Assembly: GCA_964035775.1 (NCBI GenBank)
Contig: OZ038312.1
Coordinates: 24,671,638-24,735,637, forward strand
Origin: Osedax frankpressi
Taxonomy: Eukaryota > Annelida > Polychaeta > Sabellida > Siboglinidae
Length of the DNA stretch: 64,000 nucleotides
Direction of reading: 5' to 3'
This document shows positions 25,130 to 35,530 of the stretch, piece after piece (position 1 is the stretch's first letter; each line of letters starts with the position of its first letter). The notes beneath the pieces were generated by a model. It had not been told where the DNA came from and did no database searches. It saw nothing but the letters and a program-made list of their open reading frames with translations. Both the position numbers and the translations under genes were made by a program.

Positions 25130-28100
25130 ATATAATAGAAGTTAAGTTAATAGAAGTTATCAAAACAAAATTATTATCTTCTTCGACAATAATCGATTAT
25201 GGGTTATTACTATTTTTAAATCATGAAATCGCAATAATCTCAATAATTATTGACATTTTTCATTAAAGATTTAACATTCGAGTTTTCAAAAATTTTAGAA
25301 CCATTATTTTCAAATAACCCTTAAATAGCCTATTTTTGTAAACATTTATATTATTAATAATTCTCAACGTAGTTTCAGAACAAAGCTCAGTATAGTAACA
25401 TATAGTAACATATAACAAGTAACATATAGTTTAATCAGCAATATACTATATCACTAGATTATATTCATTCATTTACTTTCTATTTATTGATATCAGTAAA
25501 CTTTTGACACGGTCAACCATGATATTCAAGCTCAATAATTAAATTAGAGGTATTCCTTTTAATTTTGTAATTGTTATTTAATTATCTTATGAATTCAGTT
25601 TGTTTAACTTTATTTGACTAGTTCAGATATATATGATATTGATTATAGTATTCCTCAAGGATCCATCCTTGGTCAACTTCTTGTTTTAATCTTCATTAAT
25701 TATATAATTAGTACAGCTCCTCAGATGCCTACACTCTATATATTATACTGCGACATGTAGACAATCATAAAGGTACACAGCAGTCGATATGCTAATTAGA
25801 CTAATGGCAGCGTACGGAACTCATATTTCAGAGCAAACAAATAATTACGTTGACAATAAATATAGAATCGTTACTAAATCTTGTGAATATTAATACTATA
25901 TAAGTATTTTAACTAAACGTGGAATTAAGGATATTTTAGTTTAAATCTTGATAGTTGTTAGTTTATAAAAAAATGTTCTCCAAATTATAGGCAAGGTATT
26001 CATAGACTTCATAAAATTGAAACAAATATAGGAATGATCAATTATAATAATACTATAATCGTAGGATCCGAAGAGAATGAGAAAGAATTCGCAAACCTGA
26101 ATCCAGAGCAATCCAAACAGAAACTTGGAGTTATGTTGGATATAATGGACGTCAACAAAGATAAGATGATCACTACTGATGAATTAATCATTTGGATAAA
26201 ACACTCCTACACGTCAGTGCTATTAATCTATAGTTAGAGTGATCTATAGTAAGAGTTATCTATAGGTAGAGTGATCTATAGTTAGAGTGATCTATAGTTA
26301 GAGTGATATATAGTTAGAGTGGTCTATAGTTAAAGTGATCTATAGTTATAGTAGTCTATAGTTAAGTGATCTATAATTAAGAGTGATCTATAGTTAGAGT
26401 GATCTATAGTTAGAGTGATCTATAGTTAGAGTGATCTATAGTTAGAGTGATATATAATTATAGTGATCTATAGTTAGAGTGATCTATAGTTAGAGCGGTC
26501 TATAGTTAAAGTGATCTATAGTTAGAGTAGTCTATAGTTAAGTGATCTATAATTAAGGGTGATCTATAGTTAGAGTGATCTATAGTTAGAGTGATCTATA
26601 GTTAGAGTGATCTATAGTTAGAGTGATCTATAGTTAGAGTGATCTATAGTTAGAGTGATCTATAGTTAGAGTGATCTATAGTTAGAGTTATCTATAGTTA
26701 GAGTGATCTATAGTTAGAGTGATCTATAGTTAGAGTGATCTATAGTTAGAGTGATCTATAGTTAGAGTGATCTATAGTTAGAGTGATCTATAGTTAGAGT
26801 GATCTATAGTTAGAGTGATCTATAGTTAGAGTGATCTATAGTTAGAGTGATCTATAGTTAAAGTGATCTATAGTTAGAGTAGTCTATAGTTAAGTGATCT
26901 ATAATTAAGGGTGATCTATAGTTAGAGTGATCTATAATTAGAGTGATCTATAGTTAGAGTGATCTATAGTTAGAGTGATCTATAGTTAGAGTGATCTATA
27001 GTTATAGTGATCTATAGTTAGAGTGATCTATAGTTAGAGTGATCTATAGTTAGAGTGATCTATAGTTAGAGTGATCTATAGTTAGAGTGATCTATAGTTA
27101 GAGTGATCTATAGTTAGAGTGATCTATAGTTAGAGTGATCTATAGTTAGAGTGATCTATAGTTAGAGTGATCTATAGTTAGAGTGATTTATAGTTAGAGT
27201 GATTTATAGTTAGAGTGATCTATAGTTAGAGTGATCTATAGTTAAGTGATTTATAATTAAGGGTGATCTATAGTTAGAGTGATCTATAGTTAGAGTGATC
27301 TATAGTTAGAGTGATTTATAGTTAGAGTGGTCTATAGTTAAGTGATTTATAATTAAGGGTGATTTATAGTTAGAGTGGTCTATAGTTAAGTGATTTATAA
27401 TTAAGGGTGATCTATAGATAGAGTGATCTATAGTTAGAGTGATCTATAGTTAGAGTGATCTATAGTTAGAGTGATCTATAGTTAGAGTGATATATAGTTA
27501 GAGTGATCTATAGTTTGAGTGATCTATAGTTAGAGTGATCTATAGTTAGAGTGATCTATAGTTTGAGTGATCTTGGATAGCTTCTGTGAGATCGTTCCAC
27601 TTAAAGATTACAATTCTTGTATTGTAATTTTACCCTACAACTTGATGAGTTTTATTTTCTATCTATACCATTATTTTTTATCTCTATCTATTGTTTCCTA
27701 TCTACTCTATATTTTATTTATTTCTTTAAATATTGCATCTGGATAATACAGACTTATGGATCTGGATAGTTCAAAAAATATGATAAAGGAATACGACCTT
27801 GATAAAGACGGTTTTGTGACCATGAAAGAATACAATTACGTACCAGAAGACAAAGTAGCAGAAGAAAAAAAGGTTCTTCGATAATATGTAGATTTAGTCA
27901 GAGATTTCAGAATATCTTCGTAGATATTATATAGAAGAATATTATTTCTATATGTAGGATATAGCAAAGTAGAGTTATATTATAACTATTATGCAATATA
28001 TTAACATATTATATTCTATATATATATTGTATATTTCTATATATTTATCAATATATTATACGATACAGACATGTTTGCGGTATGTGGAGATTACCAATTA

Positions 28101-29723
28101 TATAATAAACTAACAATATATCTTAGGGAATTATCCTCCTACAAATATTAACCCAAAACTGTTTAATATTAATATTAGTATATAATAAAATATCTTCTAA
28201 AGTGCAATAATGTTAACTTGTAAATTAAAAACCATCGTAAAATTCCAGTTAGTTCTCCTCACTATCATTTGTGTCCTTCATCCAACATTACCCATCACCC
28301 CTATAACTATCATCTTATCGTTAACACCACCGCATTTATAACCTCACTCTCCTCCATGCCATCACTAACTCTATCCTTATCAAATCTAGTATTCCTACAG
28401 TATGGTCGTATATTCATCCACCCAAATCTTACCCATTAGGACGATTTAGTCCATTTAGACAATGAAAAGTTTAATTCTGCAGATGAAAATAAAGATGGCA
28501 AACTGGACGTCAATGAATTTGCTGCTTTTCTCTACCCATACGACTACCCTCATATGCAGGTAGATATGGCATAATGATAGATACAGTGATACTGTTTTAG
28601 CGAGTAACTGACAAGTGGTAATCTCATAAAATCTGATTTTCATAAACAAATTAATATAGATGTTTTTAAAAACTTTCTTTTAGGCTTAATTTAAATAAAA
28701 ATATATTTAAATATCATAAATATAATACATTTTGTTTATTACAAATTAAATTAGTATTTTTTATATTGTCTTTTTAAGTTTTAAAAGATTACTGAAAATA
28801 ATTATTAGTTTATCTCCAAGTCGCACTCTACCCACATTTAAACTGATGAAATCATTTCTATTATTGTCACCAAAAGAAAGCAGAAGTTACAGCCACACTC
28901 ATCGAAATGGATAAAGATAAAGATGGACGACTTACACTTCCAGAGTTCATCGGAATGAGTTAGTTCATAAAGGTATATCTTATAATAATCATATCTTTAG
29001 TTATACAATTGGAAAATGTAAAAGTAATAATATATGTATGTATATCTAAGATAAATAGCATTATAATATCATTACATCAAGAATATAAGAAAGTTAAAAA
29101 TGACAAATTGATATATTTATATTAAAAATTATTCTAAATAATAAGTTTCTGGAAAACTATATAAGATATAATTGTATATACGAAGTCCTATCTATAAAAA
29201 GTAAATCTTATCCATTGTATAGCTGACGATATGAAGAAGGAAGATTTGGAAGACTACAGAGGGAACTTCAATAAGTATGATACCAATGGAGATGAACTAC
29301 TTGATGCTGACGAGATTATTCCTTGGGTAAGTTCATTCATGGTGACCCTATTTACCTATATCTCAAATACATTGTACACACAGCATTAACTCAACCTCAA
29401 ATTCTTTAATATAATCTTATATATATATGTATTCCTTTATGATATATATATAATATTTATATGAACTATGCAATAACATGAATACGTCTAATACGAATAA
29501 TGTCCTGGTAAATAAACATTGAGATTAAGCATTCATTACAACAGTCTAACTTACTCTACTCCAGGTCATGCACGATACCATTGAAACTGCCAGTGATGAA
29601 GCGAAACATTTGATCGCCGAAAGCGACGCAGATAAAGACGGAAAGCTGACCTTCGCCGAGATATTAGAGAAATTTGAACTCTGGGTTGGCAGTATGTCGA
29701 ACATCGAACATACTGAACTCTAA
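3948..29723 (+). CDS. CREC-family EF-hand protein (calumenin/reticulocalbin type)
   Basis: Seven coding exons: 3948-4113, 26065-26212, 27752-27872, 28440-28559, 28877-28958, 29223-29326, 29565-29723, with phases agreeing at every join. The product is 299 aa, close to the family's usual 315. It has an N-terminal hydrophobic signal peptide (about residues 1-20). A family hallmark follows: H-D-S-A-Y-D-H-K-A-I-L-G, like FDHEAFLG in calumenin. Six EF-hand loops are seen: DVNKDKMITTDE, DLDKDGFVTMKE, DENKDGKLDVNE, DKDKDGRLTLPE, DTNGDELLDADE, DADKDGKLTFAE. The protein ends in HTEL, in the place where relatives carry HDEL or HDEF for ER retention. Known family role: low-affinity calcium binding and chaperone-type functions in the ER and secretory pathway. 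Loops 1 and 5 lack the usual Gly at loop position 6, so they may bind calcium weakly. Intron 1 is 21,951 bp. The donor of exon 3 (GTTCTT) is weak but is the only GT before a stop. Calumenin versus reticulocalbin cannot be decided. Confidence 0.93.
4557..4734. repeat. Diverged direct duplication next to the 19-bp array
   Basis: Two neighbouring copies of about 80 bp (about 4557-4636 and 4651-4731) share TTGGTTCAGCA, TTTGAGAACAAAAGA and TTTTTATTAGTCGGCT blocks, with perhaps a fifth of positions changed. The second copy ends 25 bp before the minisatellite. Confidence 0.75.
14637..15020. repeat. Higher-order repeat inside the 19-bp array
   Basis: The marker GTACTTTGG recurs at 14637, 14688, 14777, 14828, 14917, 14968 and 15019, spaced 51, 89, 51, 89, 51, 51 bp. 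The 51-bp block is two full units plus one 13-bp unit; the 89-bp block is four plus one. Together they make a 140-bp higher-order unit. Confidence 0.85.
18976..20038. repeat. Exact 570-bp offset duplication inside the 19-bp array
   Basis: Bases 18976-19468 and 19546-20038 are identical over about 493 bp with a shift of 570 bp (30 x 19). Both contain the same order of AGCTTGG, GGCAATA and GTAACTTGG variants. This marks a recent block duplication rather than single-unit slippage. Confidence 0.9.
23436..23535. repeat. 7-bp tandem repeat (GTGTACG)n
   Basis: About a dozen copies of GTGTACG with a few variants (GTATGCT, GTACGCT). It starts 90 bp after the 19-bp array, still in CREC intron 1. Confidence 0.9.
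23594..23770. repeat. 54-bp dimeric tandem repeat
   Basis: Around three copies of a 54-bp unit made of two related 27-bp halves, one with ATGTACGATGGTCATATAG and one with TATACGATGTTCATATAA. Both strands have open frames of Tyr/Ile/Asp/His type, which are by-products. Confidence 0.85.
23900..24030. repeat. Degenerate TGTACATTGTA / ATAATGTAT repeats
   Basis: Short near-palindromic words (TACATTGTA, TATAATGTA) repeat at 9-10 bp spacing in CREC intron 1. Confidence 0.7.
24599..24646. promoter_or_regulatory. Imperfect palindrome around a CRE-like TGACGTCA
   Basis: The arms ATTCGTATAT (24599-24608) and ATATACGAAT (24637-24646) are perfect reverse complements. Near the centre is the full CRE/ATF octamer TGACGTCA at 24621-24628. 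It lies in CREC intron 1, about 1.4 kb before exon 2. It could be an intronic enhancer site or a relic of a small inverted-repeat element; function is not shown. Confidence 0.35.
25073..25132. repeat. (TA)n microsatellite
   Basis: About 25 TA dinucleotides in CREC intron 1, followed by short TAATATAATAGAAGTTA duplications. Confidence 0.9.
25484..25760 (+). mobile_element. Degraded LINE reverse-transcriptase fragment
   Basis: Plus-strand pieces read DISK, then DTVNHDI, then RGIPF and, in one frame, YSIPQGSILGQLLVLIFINY. These match in order the conserved reverse-transcriptase blocks of Jockey/CR1/L2-type non-LTR retrotransposons (F-D-T-V-D-H-D-I-L, G-I-R-G-I, G-V-P-Q-G-S-I-L-G-P-L-L-F). Frameshifts separate the blocks. 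The endonuclease part, the catalytic F-A-D-D block and any 3' tail are not seen, so this is an old truncated copy in CREC intron 1. Confidence 0.75.
26216..27572. repeat. 16-bp minisatellite in CREC intron 2
   Basis: About 80 units of GTGATCTATAGTTAGA, starting within 15 nt of the exon 2 donor at 26213. The first unit (AGTGCTATTAATCTATAG) is a degenerate copy touching the donor. Variant runs with AGTAGTC, TTAAGTGATC and AATTAAGGGTGATC recur about every 160-380 bp and show block duplication. Units are full of stops, so no long open frames arise. Confidence 0.95.
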
Positions 29724-31212
29724 ATGCCTAAAGTGCCAGTCACACCACATCCATCGTTTGCCTTACTTTATAATTATGAATATGTGGGCGTATGTGTTAG
29801 GTTGATGTATGAAAATGAATATTGGTTATTCATTAGTTATTTAAATTTTAAAAATATTACAAAATAAGTGTAACTGATGTGTCAACTGTGTAAATGGTCG
29901 GTGTAGTGCCAAATATCAACAATTGTTCTTCTGTCTTACACAAGATACTTCATATTATGTATTGATATGAGTCTCAATTTCCAATGACAGTGAAAATGAA
30001 TATATTCCAAATCTGTTAAGATATCTTCTAACATTCTAATAAATTGATCACAAACCACGATTTTAACTTAATTAAATAACAAAAATAGATATCGAAATTT
30101 TTTTAAAATAAACATTATTTACAATTAGTATGAATATATGTAGCATTTAATATGAATATATAGCATAAATATGTAGCATAAATATGTAGCATATACGTAT
30201 GATGTAGTTTATTCTCAATGTGTTTACTCCACCTTTTGTGGATCATTTCAACGGATAAGAATGAATTATGTTCTTGTAAAGATAATGGTACTGTGATGAT
30301 TATTTTTTTAAATAAATCTGAAAAAGATGATTATTTATTAATTAATTATATAGATAATTCTCAAGTTATCATTCATCGCATTATATTATCAAATAATTTT
30401 TATATCAAATCTATATATACTTTCCATTCTACTTAATTAATAATATTAATGTAAGAATAGTTTAAAATAACAAGTGTATTAAAGTTATTATATAATATAT
30501 ACCTTTGATATATAAGCATAGCATATTATATGTATGGAATTATTTATTTTTTTATATAGAATGAGTTTATATAAATTGTATGATGTAAAATATAATAAAT
30601 TTAACAAAACTATATGATATAAATTAAACACTTTAAGTTAAATTAATTTAATTAAACACTTAAGGTTTAATGATATTAATTTTAACATATAATATGGCAT
30701 TATTAATATTGACTTCCTTTCTTTAATTGCATATCCTTATAGCATATCCCTTTAACATAGAACATAAATCAGTATCGTGTGTATACATCGATGACTATTT
30801 AATGAAAATTTCATAAATTTAAATAAATATAAACTCAATAATTAATAAATAATGTATTAATTATTAAATGACAAAATAATTTATAAAAATATAATTTACT
30901 TTTAAAAGGTTATCATAATCACATTGATGTTGTAACATTTCTTTTAGACGATGGAACATTCATAAAGAAGGAGATTTTGTAAAGATTGATAACATAAATT
31001 AATTATAATTGAATATCAAATTGCCGTAATCATATACAACATATATGTATTCTATTTTGGTATATTTGATAGAGTATAAAAATAATGAGATACAAGTAAT
31101 TACTTGAAAATACACACACCCACACACCCACACACACACACACACACGCGCACGCACGCGCACGCACGCACGCACGCACACACGCACGCACACACGCACA
31201 CACACACACACA

Positions 31213-31243
<31 letters not shown>

Positions 31244-31381
31244 GCGCACACACACACACATACATACATACATACATACATACATACATACATACATACA
31301 TACATACATACATACATACATACATACATACATACATACATACATACATACATACATACATACATACATACATACATACAT

Positions 31382-31414
<33 letters not shown>

Positions 31415-32536
31415 CGACACATGTTCATGCTATATATCATTCCTTGCTATCAGTTTTATTTATCAACCATTATAACGAGCTTGATATTAAAATCACTACT
31501 ATATCTGATGTTAGTGAATCTATTTACTAGTATTAAATACTCATGATCGTGGTTACAGCAAAACATATTTAGATATATAGTTATTTGTAAAATCCGATAT
31601 CACTTAATACTGTGCTCGAATCTATATATCTCTCTATTGAATCATTTTGTTTCCTTATAAAAAAGTGTAATTCTTAATACGTATTATTTACTAAACAAAC
31701 TATATATGTTTGTAAATACTATCAATGATGTTGACATCGACGAGAAGAATAATACTATAACTAGAGCAATAGTAATTATTTGTGGATATACGAAGATACC
31801 CTCCAGTTACCGTGAGAACAAAGGTCAATACAAAGGATCTAAATAAATATAGAAAGCATGTGAATACAATTTTAATTTTGTTCTATTCACTTTATTAATT
31901 ATATTTAAAATAGTATTACAATAATATTACTATTCTGAGCTCATTATGAAAGATTATACAATTCTGAAATTTATTTGCACAGATATTGATGTATTTTTAA
32001 TATTTAATTCAAAATAGCCGATTTTAAATGTTAAATGAATACGATATTGTAATTATTGTATTCTATCTCAATGTTCTATTAACATTTTATTTTGACCAGT
32101 GATTATATAAATTTAAGCTATATTAATCTAAAGTATATAGCTGTTCATCTTAATATAACTAAGAAATATCTTAATTTATAAATAAAAAATGACACTCCAC
32201 CCATATATATTATATATGTCTATCTAAATAGAATAAAAATATGTTACTTTAATTTAATTTAAAATGTTAATAACTTTAAATGTATTGTATTGCAATGTAA
32301 TATTAATGTAATCGTTGAATTAATTAGATTAAGAACTCTATAGATATTAATATTTCTGTTTATTATAATCTTTGGTTTATGATATGAAATATAAATAGAC
32401 ACCATTTTAATTCATGATCTAAATATTCTTTTTTTATTTCACAGATACAAATTATAATTAGATTTCATACTCATTTCAATACCATTAGACATTTTTATTG
32501 TAAGTTAATTTAAGCCACATTAACCAATTATTAAAA
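29724..32536. other. Intergenic region between the CREC gene and ZFAND1
   Basis: AT-rich DNA without a supported gene. A likely polyadenylation signal AATAAA for the CREC gene is at 30038-30043. A 72-codon plus-strand frame at 30218-30436 is of a length expected by chance in such DNA and resembles nothing known to me. Compound microsatellites occupy 31113-31414. Confidence 0.6.
31113..31414. repeat. Compound microsatellite: (CA/CACG)n (CATA)n (TA)n
   Basis: CA and CACG runs (31113-31259) pass into about 30 copies of CATA (31258-31384), then TA (31388-31414). Both strands are open in several frames (H/T and C/V/Y-M repeats); these are not genes. Confidence 0.97.
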
Positions 32537-33790
32537 ATGACTACTTTAGAATTAGGTAAGCATTGCGATAATGCCGATTGTGATCGATTCAATTTCATAC
32601 CAATTCGATGTCTACATTGTGATAAAATATTCTGTCAACATCATATCACTTCAAAACATGTTTGTGAAATTATTCCTAAAATTAAAACAGTCGGTAATAT
32701 CCTTAAGGTATATAAATGTAGTTTAGAGTTTTGTCAAGAAACAGAATATTTGGAAATCGTATGCCAATGTTGTAAGCTGGGATTCTGCCTCAATCATCTA
32801 CGTTGTAAATCTCATTTCTGCATTGTCTGTAAAGCGAATAAAAACACAACTAAGACTTATGTAATTGATACAAAATTGGTGGAAATAAAGAGTTAGTTTT
32901 ATTAACATATGGTTAATGTATATTTATATATATATATTACTTTTTATATTAATATTTTTAGTACATCATAATTACTGAACACTAATTAGTCAGTTTTTTA
33001 AAACTAGATTATATAGAGCAGAATATATTTTCGTACTCTATTATGAGTGTCAATTGATACAAATGCAGATTTACAAAACAACTAATTACTTAATTCTATG
33101 ATCCTATGATTGAGAATGTAACTGATTTAACCATAACTCAATAGTGTTTAACTGTAGGATTATGTATAGCTTATATAAATTTACATTTATCAGTAATGAA
33201 AAAATAAATTCAAAATATAAAACATTCATTATATTTAATAATATTACTAATTATTTTCAATTTTACAACAACACTAAATCAAACTGATTTCACTGATCAT
33301 TATATAATATTATAGTTTATTTAAATTCTTAATCACAAAAGATGCAGGGCCGTCCTTGAAGAATGAAATTATAACCGAAAATATTAAGAGACTCACTCAA
33401 TTTGGTAATCTAACGCATATGATGAGGGATGCAGACGGTGATATGAAAATCCTCATTGGATTACGTTGTTACTTATCAGTGTATGTTATATTAAAATCAA
33501 AAATTAATATAGTGCCTTGTTTTGTCAATGTTGAGTGGACTATAGAACGTTGCATCGATGAACTTGCTAAGATTTTAGGAATACAATCGAATAGCAATAC
33601 ATATTTGCGCATATTTTATAATGGTAAAATCATTTTACCACTTGATGCAAAATTAGATAGCTTAATTTGCAATAATTATAATAAATATTATAATGGAATG
33701 GCAGTAGTACTTGCTCGCGTTAATGACAATACTATTAAAGAAATCGATATTTCTAAATATAAGATCTCAGATATTTTACTAATAAATTGA
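32537..33790 (+). CDS. ZFAND1: AN1-type zinc finger protein 1
   Basis: Two exons, 32537-32891 and 33342-33790, joined at a GTTAGT donor and a CACAAAAG acceptor with matching phase. They give 267 aa; human ZFAND1 has 268. Two AN1 zinc fingers lie in the first half. One runs from H-C-x4-C (about residue 10) through C-L-H-C, F-C-Q-H-H to H-V-C. The second, about residues 55-95, has the same Cys/His spacing (Y-K-C, F-C, C-Q-C-C, F-C-L-N-H, H-F-C). The second half matches the ubiquitin-like C-terminal domain of the family, with M-R-D-A-D-G-D, then V-E-W-T-I and P-L-D hallmarks. In mammals ZFAND1 brings p97 and the 26S proteasome to stress granules so that they can be cleared. The second exon has no ATG near its start, so it is not a separate gene. 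A possible AATAAA is at 33993. Confidence 0.93.
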
Positions 33791-35530
33791 TTTCTATTTT
33801 AAATATTTCTACTTTTTATTCATAACTTATTAATGCAAACAAACTATAAAAATATGTTATTATATTATAAACAATATTCTTTATTACAATTATTTCTTTT
33901 AACTCAAACCATTAAACTTCTATTGCACTTTATGTGTTTATTTCAAAATTAAGAATATTTATATCAAGAGAAAATGAAAATATATTCCAATTAATAAATA
34001 TTTGAATATAAGAATATTTTATATAAACATAAATTTCTTTTAAAATAAATTGTCAGTTTCACATTAAGATATCAGTAAACAATTGATATAATTTTCATAA
34101 ATCTTTATTATGCTCGTATTTCACATACATTAATTGAATATTATTATTAATACAATTTATTAAATTAAAAATATTTTTTCATTCTGTAAGCTAAATATTG
34201 GCCGAATGGAGTAAAGAAACGGTGTTCCATATGGAGAAAGCTGTCAATTAGTAATGAGCAAATATTTCTCTTTCCATAAGACAGTCAGTAATTTCAATGA
34301 TCTAAATTAATTTAAATACTAAAGAGATGTCTACCTAAACAATTGAATAAAGCAAAAAATGCCACCATCGTTATTGGAAACATACTTTAAATGTATTTTA
34401 CGATAATATATTAGTCAATTGTAAGGGTTAGAATTAGCTCTTTTATGTTGGTAAGATCTAAACACTAATTAATATATATTTTGTAGTTTATTTTATAATA
34501 TATCTAAAACTTACGAATTTGTTATATAATGTGTACCATAATATACATTATTTTGACAATATTTTTTATTAGTACATACTTTTTATTCAATTACTATATA
34601 TTATAACACACCTACTATTCATAATCTATATTTTAAAGAAGAAAAAGTCTAATAAAAGAAAATGAGTAATAAAGATATAGTATAGGTTAATGTTACATTT
34701 AAATTATAATTTAATTAATATAGATGCAGATCTGTCGACATTATTTCTATGTATTATGAATATATTATTATATGATAATCATACAATTATATGATTACAA
34801 GTATATATCTATAAGTTCATTGTAATTTTGGAATACTTTTAGAATAATAAATTACAGAACTTTAACAATATATTTTTCAAGAAAACCCAGATTATTAAAT
34901 AAATATTATATAATTATAGATAACATGTCATAGTATATAGCATAACAATTAAATCGATATTTTTCATATATAAATGAACTAAATTATATTATAACAATAT
35001 TTATATATATTAATCATATAATAAAGACGATATGTATATAACATTTGTTTATTTTTGTAATGTATTATAAAATAAAGAAATAATTTAAATAAAATTTATT
35101 TATTTTCGTAATATATTATTAATAAGATTAATCATGCATAGTATCTCTATTTGATATTACCATTATATTGATTATGATTATAATTCATTATAATACAGAG
35201 TTATATAGTCAGCAATAGAGTCCCTCAACATCAAAAGTTTCTGTAATTTTATTGTACTTTTTTTATTGCAATTTTAATGAATATTCCGCATAATACGAAT
35301 TATTTATTAATTACCTAATAGTTAATAGTTAATAATTACATCGAATTAGTATATTTTTAAGTATCTTAATTTATCATTGATGGTCCAACATTAGTTAGAT
35401 GTTATTAATCTATGATCTGTTGCAATATATTTGAAAACCCAATAATCTTATGATAATATAAATAAAAATACTACATATATATATTTCATATTGTAATCAG
35501 TTTATTTTGCTTTTTATATTTTATATAAAC
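33791..35530. other. Intergenic AT-rich region between ZFAND1 and GNL2
   Basis: About 1.7 kb, A+T very high, many short poly-A/T and TATA tracts. It must hold the ZFAND1 3' end and the GNL2 promoter. No coding segment, RNA gene or repeat array was found in it. Confidence 0.6.

Noticed and set aside
30218-30436. A 72-codon plus-strand frame
   Set aside because: A few frames of this length are expected by chance in 64 kb of such AT-rich DNA. It has no recognised similarity and no fitting splice partner.
31030-31475. Cys/Val/Tyr-Met and His/Thr repeat frames
   Set aside because: They are translations of CA, CACG and CATA microsatellites.
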